Shown: positions 37,301 to 44,832 of the stretch, piece after piece | Position numbering within the stretch: the first letter of the stretch is position 1 | How the letters are laid out: every line of letters begins with the position of its first letter | Notes under the pieces: generated by a model | The model's database searches: none | Told to the model about the DNA's origin: nothing | The model's input: the letters and a program-made list of their open reading frames with translations, nothing else | Origin: Tsukamurella conjunctivitidis | GTDB lineage: Bacteria; Actinomycetota; Actinomycetes; Mycobacteriales; Mycobacteriaceae | DNA length: 64,000 bases | NCBI RefSeq assembly: GCF_007858475.1 | Contig: NZ_VIGX01000002.1 | Location: 248,001-312,000, forward strand | Direction: 5' to 3' | Made by a program: the position numbers and the translations under genes

Positions 37301-37557
37301 AGGGCGACGGGGCACGTGCACAGGCTGCGCACGGGCCGCCAGCCGGAGCCGCCGGGCTCGACCCAGACCTGGGTGTCGTACTCGCGGGTTCCCGCGACGG
37401 CGCCCGTGACGAGGCGCTTCTCGTCGTCCCATTCGAGGTCGCCGATGAGGCCGGTGCCCACGTACTCGCCCGCGCGACGCACGGTCGGCCCCCCGAAGAA
37501 GCCGATCAGGTCCTCGGGGGTGAACGAGGGCCCTCCGCCGGCAGTCGATGCGCTCAT
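34318..37557 (-). CDS. SNF2-family helicase with SWIM zinc finger
   Basis: About 1079 aa. An N-terminal SWIM zinc finger (SLCTCPVALNCKHGAALLL, about residue 78) precedes a long Ala/Val-rich middle region and an SNF2 ATPase: LADDMGLGKTVQTLALICR (motif I, about 638), ILDEAQFVKNPRSKA (motif II, about 742), VTGTPMENHLEELWALT (motif III) and the C-terminal helicase part with LVFSQFTGFLRKA and RAHRIGQTRSV. Such proteins remodel protein-DNA or RNA polymerase complexes. The ATG at 37557 is preferred to a TTG two codons upstream. Confidence 0.9.
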   Translation of the reverse strand: MSASTAGGGPSFTPEDLIGFFGGPTVRRAGEYVGTGLIGDLEWDDEKRLVTGAVAGTREYDTQVWVEPGGSGWRPVRSLCTCPVALNCKHGAALLLELTAEDVEESVVEQPDPWEQQLAALLPEAPRAGAAVLPVALQFDVDERGVVSGQRLQVRLATPGMRDGSWVAGDVRWRTIATAPRVAPAQRDVLAPLAQLITWSLYGVDAWADLGMIDTPLLWEQLRAVRDAGVPLLSKKAKGTVVLGPPTRLGLVTRAVDGSVELDREVDFGDGPQPFTGGLLGAHRALGVFQQDGDVLRLAPLDPPLSARHTTALRRFTPVRVPAAAVPELREKYLPYLAAVAPVRDPDQLVGEVEVSGPELLCTARYFPEAAELEVDWKWRYTVGGEARDFVLGREPAGLADAVGQQRITRAMAVALREASVGVDHSQGFYRGTEAAVWLAEVAPVLRSVPSVLVEVTDDPGFRWAESSASVSVRVRGDADNASTDWFDLEVAVEVDGEEVPFRDVFTAVAAGHDTLVTPGGVLARIDGERFDRLRELIGEARDLPARGARRGARAGGPGSDDRGLRISRFQAGLVDDLADLADATDFDGDWSRRVGALTAGDLARQEAPSTLAAELRPYQRDGLDWLSFLYDNDFGGILADDMGLGKTVQTLALICRAHERAGDRDPGPFLVVAPTSVVGNWAAECKRFAPHLSVAVISETSRKSGASIASVVRGADVVLTSYTLLRLDAEEYAGVTWAGVILDEAQFVKNPRSKAFAAVSLLDRPFTLAVTGTPMENHLEELWALTALTVPGLFPGRSWFAEEYRRPIERGGDDDRLARLRRRVRPFMLRRTKDLVAKDLPEKTESVVQVELSEEHRHTYDRVLADQRAKLLGLLDDFEGNRFEILRSLTMLRRLALDPSLIDEELAVEDVAKLDYLTDKLDELLEEKHAVLVFSQFTGFLRKAAERLDEEGVEYAYLDGSTTDRAAAIEKFTSGEVQVFLISLKAGGFGLNLVQADYCFLLDPWWNPAAEAQAIDRAHRIGQTRSVMVYRLVSADTIEDKVMALKERKAALFESVVGGEGGFDARLAASDIRALFED

Positions 37558-37572
37558 GGTCAAGCGGACAGT

Positions 37573-38514
37573 CTAGCGCGGATCGGTGAACTCCCGCAGT
37601 GGCCTCCGGTGGGGGAGCGGAAGTCCCAGGAGGGCGGCACGCATCGACGCGGTCCGGGACCGCAGCGCGTCGACGACGGCCGCCACCTCGCGCCGCTGCG
37701 CCGCCTCGGGGCGCACCACCATCCAGTACTCGAGCTGCACCGAGACGTCGTCGGGCAGCACCCGCACCAGGTCGGGGCGGGAGTCGGCGAGGAAGCACGG
37801 GAGCAGGCCCAGCCCGGCCCCGGCGCAGGTGGCCTCGACGTGCACGAGCACGTTCGTCGAGCTGAGGCGGTCGGTCATGTCGGGGACGAGTACCCGGGCG
37901 AGGTCGAGGTCGTCGACCGTGAGCATCGAGTCGATGAAGTACACCAGCGGCCGCCCCGCCAGGTCGCGCGGGCGCTGCGGCGTCCCCTCGGCCGCGAGGT
38001 AGTCGCGGGACCCGTACAGGCCGAGCCGGTACGGCGCGAGCAGCTCCGGCTCCACCCGGTAGGTGTCGGGGCGGCCCACCACGATCTCGACGTCCACCCC
38101 GGACCGGGTCGACGGTGCGCGGCGCGTCACCGTCAGCAGGTCGACCGACAGCCGCGGGTGGGCCCGCCCGAGTAGCGCGATGGCGGGTGCCACGACCCGG
38201 GCGCTGATGCCGTCGGTCGCGGCGATGCGCACCTTGCCGTGCAGGTCGTGGTCGGTGTCGGCGTCCAGGCCGTGGAGCACCGCCTCGATCCGCTCGGCGG
38301 CGGCGACGCCCGACCTGCCTAACTCGGTGAGCTCCCAGCCCGCCGCGCCGCGGGCGAGCAGCGGCCCGCCGAGCGCCTGCTCGAGCGCCGCGACCCGGCG
38401 CGAGGCGGTCGTGTGGTTGATGCCCAGGACGTCGGCGGCGGCCGTGTAGCGGCCGGTTCGGGCGACGGCCAGGAGGGTGAGCAGGCCGTCGGCGCTCGGC
38501 TCACGAGTGTGCAT
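37573..38514 (-). CDS. LysR-family transcriptional regulator
   Basis: A 313 aa LysR regulator with an N-terminal helix-turn-helix (LLTLLAVARTGRYTAAADVL, then GINHTTASRRVAALEQALGG) and a periplasmic-binding-like effector domain. It is divergent from the MHS transporter gene, the usual place for the activator of that unit. The start codon sits inside a perfect TGCAT-GA-ATGCA palindrome, a candidate autoregulatory site. Confidence 0.9.
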   Translation of the reverse strand: MHTREPSADGLLTLLAVARTGRYTAAADVLGINHTTASRRVAALEQALGGPLLARGAAGWELTELGRSGVAAAERIEAVLHGLDADTDHDLHGKVRIAATDGISARVVAPAIALLGRAHPRLSVDLLTVTRRAPSTRSGVDVEIVVGRPDTYRVEPELLAPYRLGLYGSRDYLAAEGTPQRPRDLAGRPLVYFIDSMLTVDDLDLARVLVPDMTDRLSSTNVLVHVEATCAGAGLGLLPCFLADSRPDLVRVLPDDVSVQLEYWMVVRPEAAQRREVAAVVDALRSRTASMRAALLGLPLPHRRPLREFTDPR

Positions 38515-38521
38515 GAATGCA
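38510..38521. promoter_or_regulatory. Palindrome over the LysR start codon
   Basis: TGCATGAATGCA is perfectly symmetrical. A second short repeat, AATG-N4-CATT at 38535-38546, lies 25 bases away. Both fall in the 121-base divergent spacer where LysR proteins bind. Confidence 0.5.
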
Positions 38522-38635
38522 GATCCGATCCGCGAATGTGGGCATTGTGTGTGCGATTTTATCCATACATACTGCGTTGAGCATGGCGCACGTCACACCT
38601 GACCGTCGTCGTGATCCGTCGCACAAGGAGTGGGT

Positions 38636-40009
38636 ATGACGCAGACCGACCAGCAGGAGTCCCTCGAACGCCCCGGGGGCCTGCGCAAGATCGTCGCCGC
38701 GTCGATGGCCGGCACGGTCGTCGAGTGGTACGAGTTCTTCCTCTACGGGATCGCCGCCACGGTGGTCTTCAACAAGATCTTCTTCAAGGCGGGCGCGAGC
38801 GAGTACGACGCCATCATCGCCGCCTTCGTCACCTACGCGGTGGGCTTCGCCGCCCGGCCGATCGGCGGCATCGTCTTCGGTCACCTCGGCGACAAGCTGG
38901 GCCGCAAGAAGCTCCTGCAGGTCTCCATCCTCATGGTCGGTGTCGCCACCTTCCTCATGGGCTGCCTGCCCACCTTCGACCAGATCGGCTACTGGGCGCC
39001 CTTCCTCCTGGTGGTGCTGCGCTTCATCCAGGGCTTCGCGGTGGGCGGCGAGTGGGGCGGCGCGGTACTGCTCGTCGCCGAGCACAGCCCGAACGCCCGC
39101 CGCGGTTTCTGGGCGTCGTGGCCCCAGGCCGGCGTGCCGGGCGGCAACCTGGCCGCCACCGTCGTGCTGCTGATCCTGACCAACGCGCTGTCCGAGGCGG
39201 ACTTCCTGGCCTGGGGCTGGCGCGTCGCCTTCTGGCTCTCCGCGGTCATCGTGCTGGTGGGGTACTACATCCGCACCCAGGTCGACGAGTCGCCGCTGTT
39301 CAAGGAGGCCCAGCAGGAGATCGAGAAGGAGAAGGCCGTCTCCTACGGCGTGGTCGAGGTCGTCAAGCGCTACCCGCGCGGCGTGCTCTCGGCCATGGGC
39401 CTGCGCTTCGGCGAGAACATCTTCTACTACCTCGTGGTCACCTTCTCGATCACGTACCTCAAGACCGTGGTCAAGATGGACACCTCCGACATCCTGATGT
39501 GGCTGCTCATCGCGCACGCCGTCCACTTCGCGGTGATGCCGCTCGCGGGTGCGCTCACCGACCGCGTCGGCCGCCGTCCCGTGTACTGGGCGGGCGCCGC
39601 GCTGGCCGCGACGTGGGGCTTCTTCGCCTTCCCCATGTTCGACACGGGCCACGGCGTCGTGGTCGTCGCCGCGGTGACGATCGGCCTCATGTTCCACGCG
39701 CTGATGTACGCGCCGCAGCCCGCGATCATGGCGGAGTCCTTCCCGACCCGCATGCGCTACTCGGGCGTCTCGGTCGCCGCGCAGGTCACCTCGGTCGTCG
39801 CCGGCTCCCTGGCGCCGATCATCGCGACCAAGCTGCTCAAGGACTTCCACTCGTCGGTCCCCGTCGCGGTGTACCTCGCGCTCGCCTGCGCCATCACCTT
39901 CGCCGCGGTCTTCTTCGTCCGCGAGACCAAGGGCATCGACCTCGCCACGATCGACGCCCAGGACCGCGCGGCCCTGAAGGCGGAGCAGGCGGCCGGGGCG
40001 CGGTCGTGA
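38636..40009 (+). CDS. MHS-family MFS transporter
   Basis: A 457 aa major facilitator of the metabolite:H+ symporter type, with 12 predicted membrane helices. ASMAGTVVEWYEFFLYGIAA near the start, FGHLGDKLGRKKLL in loop 2-3 and LTDRVGRRPVYWAG in loop 8-9 are the family's conserved motifs. Members import carboxylates such as ketoglutarate, shikimate or proline betaine. The ATG at 38636 is preceded by AAGGAG. Its stop overlaps the GTG of the SDR gene. Confidence 0.88.
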   Translation: MTQTDQQESLERPGGLRKIVAASMAGTVVEWYEFFLYGIAATVVFNKIFFKAGASEYDAIIAAFVTYAVGFAARPIGGIVFGHLGDKLGRKKLLQVSILMVGVATFLMGCLPTFDQIGYWAPFLLVVLRFIQGFAVGGEWGGAVLLVAEHSPNARRGFWASWPQAGVPGGNLAATVVLLILTNALSEADFLAWGWRVAFWLSAVIVLVGYYIRTQVDESPLFKEAQQEIEKEKAVSYGVVEVVKRYPRGVLSAMGLRFGENIFYYLVVTFSITYLKTVVKMDTSDILMWLLIAHAVHFAVMPLAGALTDRVGRRPVYWAGAALAATWGFFAFPMFDTGHGVVVVAAVTIGLMFHALMYAPQPAIMAESFPTRMRYSGVSVAAQVTSVVAGSLAPIIATKLLKDFHSSVPVAVYLALACAITFAAVFFVRETKGIDLATIDAQDRAALKAEQAAGARS

Positions 40010-40734
40010 GGGCGATGGTGACGGGCGGCGCCGCCGGGATCGGGGCGGCCGTCGCGCGTCGCCTCGCCGCCGACGGTGCCGTCGTCACCGTCGTCGACCG
40101 GGACGGCGCCGCGGCGGCGGATCTGGCCGCGGAGATCGGCGGGTCCGCCCTCGAACTCGACCTCACCGACACCGCCGCCCTGGCGGAACTGCGCCTCGAC
40201 GTCGACGTCCTGGTGAACAACGCCGGAGTGCAGCACGTCGCGCCGATCGAGGACTTCGACCCGGCGTGGTTCCACCGGATCCTCACGCTGATGCTCGAGG
40301 CGCCCTTCCTCCTCACGCGGGCCGCGCTTCCCGGCATGTACGAGCGCGGCTTCGGCCGGATCGTGCACCTGTCCTCGGTGCACGGGCTGCGCGCTTCGAA
40401 GTACAAGGCCGCCTACGTCGCCGCGAAACACGGCGTGGAGGGGCTGTCGAAGGTCACCGCGCTGGAGGGCGGCGAGCACGGCGTCACCAGCAACTGCGTC
40501 AACCCCGGCTACGTGCGCACCGCGCTGGTCGCGAAGCAGATCGCCGAGCAGGCCGCGGCGCACGGCATCACCGAGCAGCAGGTCACCGACGAGGTCTTCC
40601 TCGCCCGCCCGGCCATCAAGCGCCTCATCGAGCCCGACGAGGTCGCGGGCCTGGTCGCGTGGCTGTGCAGCCCGGCCGCGGCGATGGTCACCGGCGCCTC
40701 GTACACGATGGACGGCGGCTGGACCGCGAACTGA
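40006..40734 (+). CDS. SDR oxidoreductase, probable 3-hydroxybutyrate dehydrogenase
   Basis: A 242 aa short-chain dehydrogenase: TGGAAGIGAA (about residue 6), NNAG (about 72), SSVHG and YVAAKHGVEG (catalytic Tyr and Lys, about 140-144). The late segment NPGYVRTALVAKQIAEQAAA with FLARPAIKRLIEPDEVAGL is what 3-hydroxybutyrate dehydrogenases carry. The start is a GTG overlapping the transporter stop. Together with the LysR regulator and MHS symporter it suggests uptake and oxidation of a hydroxy acid such as 3-hydroxybutyrate (inference). Confidence 0.82.
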   Translation: MRAMVTGGAAGIGAAVARRLAADGAVVTVVDRDGAAAADLAAEIGGSALELDLTDTAALAELRLDVDVLVNNAGVQHVAPIEDFDPAWFHRILTLMLEAPFLLTRAALPGMYERGFGRIVHLSSVHGLRASKYKAAYVAAKHGVEGLSKVTALEGGEHGVTSNCVNPGYVRTALVAKQIAEQAAAHGITEQQVTDEVFLARPAIKRLIEPDEVAGLVAWLCSPAAAMVTGASYTMDGGWTAN

Positions 40735-40906
40735 GTGGTCCGCCGGTGTCCGCCCTCGGCTGCGGACCCTGCCCCTGGCAGTCTCCTGGGAGTCCGCTTC
40801 CCGAGTTGGAGGGGTGCAACTCCACCGGTTACCGTACGAAGCGGCCTGTGACCAGGTATTGCCGTGCTGTAGTTGGGATTGTTGATCAGTGGGTGTGGAC
40901 CAGACG

Positions 40907-42367
40907 ATGAGCGAACGCGGCGTCGAGCCGACGCCTGAACCCGCGATGGCGGCGCCCACTCTCGCGGAGCCCGCGCCGCCGACCGAGCCGGCGAACGGAA
41001 CGGAGCCCGCGGCACCGTCGAAGCCCAAGCGCGGCGGCGGCCACCTCTTCGAGCTCGACATCGTCCGGATCGTGACCTTCGCCGGCGTCATCTTCGACCA
41101 CTGCGTCTCCGGCACGACGTTCCCGTTCAGCGTCGCCTCCAACGCGGTGCAGACGATCTTCCACTACACGCGCAACGCCTTCTTCGCGCTCACCGGCTTC
41201 GTGCTGGTCTACCAGTACCGCGACCGCAAGCTCGACCCGATCGACTTCTGGCGGCGCCGCTACAAGGCGGTGGGCCTGCCGTTCCTGACCTGGAGCGTCT
41301 TCTACTGGCTCTACCACATGTACGTGATGTGGCCGCCGGCGTTCTCCAACGTCACCCGCACCTTCGAGACCTGGGAGTCGACGAAGGCCGCGCTCAAGGT
41401 CCTCGGCTACGACCTGCTCACCGGCGACGCCTGGTACCACCTCTACTTCGTCTTCGTGACGATGCAGGTGTACCTGATCTTCCCGTTCCTGCTGAAGTTC
41501 CTCCGCTGGACGATGGGCTACCACAAGTACCTGCTGGCGGCGAGCTTCGTCTTCCATCTGGTCCTGCTGCACTACATGACCACCGCGCGCCCCGAGATGT
41601 TCAATTACGGGCTGCTCGCGAAGCTGTGGAACCACCTGCCGGCGACGATCTTCCCGTACCAGTTCTTCACGCTGCTCGGCTGCGTCGCGGCCATGCACCT
41701 CGGCGAAGTGCGGGCCTGGATGTCGCGCTTCCGCGGGCGGGTCATCACCGTCGCGATCGGTGTCGTGATCGCCACCCTGATCATGTACGGCTACAAGACC
41801 AGCATGGTCGGCATGTTCCCGACGGACGCCGCGAACGTCTTCCGCCCCTACGCCGCGGTGATGTTCGTGATGATCATCCTGGCCCTGTACGCGGCCGGCA
41901 CCTACTGGTCGGACTACCGCACCGCGGGCTCGTTCTGGGACAGGTTCCTCAAGACCGCGTCCGACCGGTCCTTCGGCATCTTCCTCGTGCACGCCTTCGC
42001 GCTGCAGGAGTTGGCGCCCACGATCCAGCGCTTCCGGTTCGACGTCTACGCCCCGATCCTCACGATCTGCACCTTCGTCGTGACCGCCTTCTTCACCGTC
42101 GCGATCAGTGAGGTGCTGCGCCGCACGCCGGTGAGTCTGTGGACCACCGGCCGCACGATGATCCCGATGGCGCAGCAGAGCCTGCGGGTCTCGCTGGCCA
42201 TCGGCGCCGCGATGATCGTGGTCGGTGCGATCTGCTACTGGCCGCTGGACGTCCCCGCCGGCGCCGTCTCGGTCACGCTCGGCATCGTCCTGCTGGTGTG
42301 GCAGGGCCTGGGCCGGACGGTCTTCGCCGGCCCCGCCGGCGCGCGGCCGCTGCCCGCGAAGGTCTAG
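40907..42367 (+). CDS. Membrane acyltransferase (acyltransferase 3 family)
   Basis: About 486 aa with roughly ten membrane helices after a Pro/Glu-rich tail of 45 residues. FELDIVRIVTFAGVIFDHCV (about residue 48) contains the family's early His, and FYYTR-like and FWRRRYKAVGLPFLTWSVFY segments are typical. Family 3 acyltransferases add acyl groups to sugars, lipids or cell-wall glycans at the membrane. Start uncertain: GTG at 40889 or ATG at 40907; I chose the ATG. It converges on mftR with a 4-base overlap, so it is not part of the mycofactocin unit. Confidence 0.8.
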   Translation: MSERGVEPTPEPAMAAPTLAEPAPPTEPANGTEPAAPSKPKRGGGHLFELDIVRIVTFAGVIFDHCVSGTTFPFSVASNAVQTIFHYTRNAFFALTGFVLVYQYRDRKLDPIDFWRRRYKAVGLPFLTWSVFYWLYHMYVMWPPAFSNVTRTFETWESTKAALKVLGYDLLTGDAWYHLYFVFVTMQVYLIFPFLLKFLRWTMGYHKYLLAASFVFHLVLLHYMTTARPEMFNYGLLAKLWNHLPATIFPYQFFTLLGCVAAMHLGEVRAWMSRFRGRVITVAIGVVIATLIMYGYKTSMVGMFPTDAANVFRPYAAVMFVMIILALYAAGTYWSDYRTAGSFWDRFLKTASDRSFGIFLVHAFALQELAPTIQRFRFDVYAPILTICTFVVTAFFTVAISEVLRRTPVSLWTTGRTMIPMAQQSLRVSLAIGAAMIVVGAICYWPLDVPAGAVSVTLGIVLLVWQGLGRTVFAGPAGARPLPAKV

Positions 42368-42984
42368 CGCGCGTTCCCGGCCGACGGCGCGTCGGCGGCG
42401 GCGATGAGGAGTTCGCAGCCGCTGCGGAGGAGTTCCTCGAGGTCCGCTTCCGGCCGCCGGAGCCACTGGTCGTAGGCGGCGAGCGCGACGCCGAGCGCCA
42501 TCCACGCGAGCGTCTGCGGAGTGTGGTCCTCCGCGGAGAGATCGAGGCGGCGCGCGACGTGCTCGGCGATCACCTGCCGCCAGTCCGCGTACATGAGCAT
42601 CGAATGCGCCTGCAGCGCGGGCACGGTCAGGAGTAGGTGCATCCGGCGGCGGTGGTGCTCGCGCTCGGACTCGGGCACCTGGTTGAAGGCGACGATCGCG
42701 TCCCGCAGCTCGGTGCCGAGCGTGCCGGTCCCGTCCGCCTCGTCCAGGAGCCCGCGCAGCCCGTCCAGGTGATCGTCGAACTCGCCCCACGCGAGCGAGT
42801 TCTTCGACGGGTAGTAGCGGAACAGCGTTCTCCGGGCGATCCCCGCCGCGGCCGCGATGTCGTCGACGCTCGTCTCGTCGAATCCGTTCTCGATGAACAG
42901 GTCGATGGCGATGCCGCTGAGGTGGCCGCGCGTCGTCGCGGAGGGGCGCCCGCCGAGCGGTCCGCTACGTCCGCGAGGGGCCAT
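42364..42984 (-). CDS. mftR: Mycofactocin system regulator MftR (TetR family)
   Basis: A 206 aa TetR protein. The helix-turn-helix reads TSVDDIAAAAGIARRTLFRY followed by YPSKNSLAWGEFDDHLDGLR, and this sequence with its position facing mftA identifies MftR. In mycobacteria MftR represses the locus and is released by long-chain acyl-CoA. The gene is divergent from mftA with a 152-base spacer holding two inverted repeats. Confidence 0.9.
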   Translation of the reverse strand: MAPRGRSGPLGGRPSATTRGHLSGIAIDLFIENGFDETSVDDIAAAAGIARRTLFRYYPSKNSLAWGEFDDHLDGLRGLLDEADGTGTLGTELRDAIVAFNQVPESEREHHRRRMHLLLTVPALQAHSMLMYADWRQVIAEHVARRLDLSAEDHTPQTLAWMALGVALAAYDQWLRRPEADLEELLRSGCELLIAAADAPSAGNAR

Positions 42985-43049
42985 CGTCGCTGCCTACTTT
43001 CTGCGCGTTCCCGCCGGTCGGGGACTGTTCGCGATCGTACGTCAGGACT

Positions 43050-43063
43050 GATTCCGCCGAATC
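43050..43063. promoter_or_regulatory. Inverted repeat in the mftR-mftA spacer
   Basis: GATTC-N4-GAATC, perfect arms, 73 bases before mftA. Candidate MftR site. Confidence 0.45.
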
Positions 43064-43074
43064 CCTATGATTTT

Positions 43075-43085
43075 GCACTGAGTGC
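43075..43085. promoter_or_regulatory. Second palindrome in the mftR-mftA spacer
   Basis: GCACT-G-AGTGC, perfect, just upstream of a TACTGT that could be the mftA -10 (43089-43094). Confidence 0.4.
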
Positions 43086-43136
43086 CATTACTGTGTGACG
43101 GGAACCACAACGGCAAGCCTGAGGAGGTTGGTTCAC

Positions 43137-43229
43137 ATGTCCGACAAGGAGACTGCGACGCAGGACGAGCTCGTGACGGAATCGTTGGTGGAGGAAGTAT
43201 CCATCGACGGCATGTGCGGCGTGTACTGA
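43137..43229 (+). CDS. mftA: Mycofactocin precursor peptide MftA
   Basis: A 30-residue peptide that ends in the diagnostic IDGMCGVY. The last two residues, Val-Tyr, are the part converted by MftC into the core and released by MftE. The acidic N-terminal leader ([12 protein letters not shown]) is the region bound by MftB. GAGGAGG lies 8 bases before the ATG. Its TGA shares a base with the ATG of mftB (TGATG), so the two are translationally coupled. Confidence 0.97.
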   Translation: MSDKETATQDELVTESLVEEVSIDGMCGVY

Positions 43230-43570
43230 TGACGACCGCGCACGCGCCGGCTCCCGGCGGCCTTGTGGCCGCCGGGGCCGACGCCCCCACCGTGTCCTTC
43301 GACCCCGACGCCGCCTGGGCGGTCGACCCCCGCGTCGCGGTCCGCCCCGAGCCCTTCGGCGCGCTGCTCTACCACTTCGGCACCCGGAAGCTCTCGTTCC
43401 TCAAGAACCTCGTCGTCGTCGACGTGGTGCGGTCCCTGCACGAGCATCGAAGCGCCGCAGCCGCGCTCGACGCCGCGGGCATCGCCGCCGACGACCGCCC
43501 CCCGTACCTCAGCGCGCTCGACGCGCTCGCCCGATCCGGGATGATCGTCCCGGCCGCCGACCAGGAGTGA
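43229..43570 (+). CDS. mftB: Mycofactocin peptide chaperone MftB
   Basis: A 113 aa RiPP recognition protein of the PqqD-like fold. The conserved part is AWAVDPRVAVRPEPFGALLY followed by HFGTRKLSFLKNLVVVDVV. It presents the MftA leader to the radical SAM enzyme MftC. The ATG shares one base with the mftA stop, and the next gene begins 5 bases after its stop. Confidence 0.95.
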   Translation: MTTAHAPAPGGLVAAGADAPTVSFDPDAAWAVDPRVAVRPEPFGALLYHFGTRKLSFLKNLVVVDVVRSLHEHRSAAAALDAAGIAADDRPPYLSALDALARSGMIVPAADQE

Positions 43571-43575
43571 GAGAC

Positions 43576-44814
43576 ATGACCACCCTCGCAAGGCCCCGCC
43601 CCGCCCCCGTCGGCCGCCTCGTCGACCAGTTCGAACGCGGCCTCGACGCCCCGATCTGCCTCACCTGGGAGCTGACCTACGCCTGCAACCTCGCGTGCGT
43701 GCACTGCCTCTCCAGCTCCGGCAAGCGCGACCCCCGCGAGCTCAGCACCGAGCAGTGCAAAGCGATCATCGACGAGCTGCAGCGCATGCAGGTCTTCTAC
43801 GTCAACATCGGCGGCGGCGAGCCCACCGTCCGCCCCGACTTCTGGGAGCTCGTCGACTACGCCACCGCGCACCAGGTCGGCGTGAAGTTCTCCACCAACG
43901 GCCTGCGCATCGATGAGAAGGTCGCGCGGCGGCTCGCCGCCTCCGACTACGTCGACGTGCAGATCTCGCTCGACGGTGCCACCGCCGAGGTCAACGACGC
44001 CGTGCGCGGCCCCGGCTCCTTCGCCATGGCGATCACGGCCCTCGAGAACCTCGCCGCAGCGGGCTTCCGCGACGCCAAGATCAGTGTCGTTATGACCCGG
44101 CAGAACGTCGCCCAACTCGACGATTTCAAGGCCCTCGCCGACCGCTACGGCGCCACCCTGCGCATCACCCGCCTCCGACCGTCGGGCCGCGGCGCCGACG
44201 TCTGGGACGACCTTCACCCCCTGCCCGAGCAGCAACGCGAGCTCTACGACTGGCTCGTCGCCCACGGCGACGGCGTGCTCACCGGGGACTCGTTCTTCCA
44301 CCTCTCCGCGTTCGGCGGGAACGACGGTGCCGGGGGCCTCCCCGGACTCAACCTCTGCGGCGCGGGCCGCGTCGTCTGCCTCATCGATCCGGTCGGCGAC
44401 GTCTACGCCTGCCCGTTCGCGATCCACGAGAACTTCTTGGCGGGCAACGTCACCGGCGACGGCGGCTTCCAGGAGGTGTGGCAGCGCTCCGAGCTGTTCC
44501 GCTCCCTCCGCGAGCCGCAGAGCGCCGGCGCGTGCACGCAGTGCAGCTTCTTCGACTCCTGCCGCGGCGGCTGCATGGCCGCCAAGTTCTTCACCGGCCT
44601 GCCGATGGACGGGCCGGATCCGGAGTGCGTGCAGGGCTACGGCGAGCCGCTGCTCGCGGGCGAGCGCAGCAAGCCCACCGCCAACAAGGACCACTCCCGC
44701 GGCGTGCCGCTCACGCTCATGACCCGCCCGCCGTCGCGCGACTGCGACGAGAACCCGCTCGCCGGGTTCGCCCCTACCACCGCCACCGGCTGCTCCGCAT
44801 CCGGCTGCTCCTGA
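43576..44814 (+). CDS. mftC: Mycofactocin radical SAM maturase MftC
   Basis: A 412 aa radical SAM-SPASM enzyme. The CNLACVHC motif (about residue 35) binds the catalytic 4Fe-4S cluster, GGGEPT follows near residue 78, and the C-terminal Cys-rich SPASM region includes CTQCSFFDSCRGGCMAAKFF. MftC decarboxylates the C-terminal Tyr of MftA and then crosslinks it to Val. I place the start at the ATG 43576 because AGGAG lies 8 bases before it, rather than the GTG at 43567. Unusually long Cys-containing tail (ATGCSASGCS) ends the protein. Confidence 0.97.
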   Translation: MTTLARPRPAPVGRLVDQFERGLDAPICLTWELTYACNLACVHCLSSSGKRDPRELSTEQCKAIIDELQRMQVFYVNIGGGEPTVRPDFWELVDYATAHQVGVKFSTNGLRIDEKVARRLAASDYVDVQISLDGATAEVNDAVRGPGSFAMAITALENLAAAGFRDAKISVVMTRQNVAQLDDFKALADRYGATLRITRLRPSGRGADVWDDLHPLPEQQRELYDWLVAHGDGVLTGDSFFHLSAFGGNDGAGGLPGLNLCGAGRVVCLIDPVGDVYACPFAIHENFLAGNVTGDGGFQEVWQRSELFRSLREPQSAGACTQCSFFDSCRGGCMAAKFFTGLPMDGPDPECVQGYGEPLLAGERSKPTANKDHSRGVPLTLMTRPPSRDCDENPLAGFAPTTATGCSASGCS

Positions 44815-44832
44815 AACCCGAGGAACGCCACC

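Noticed and set aside
35482-38175. Plus-strand frame of about 900 codons opposite the helicase and LysR genes
   Set aside because: Shadow; the helicase and LysR motifs are on the minus strand.
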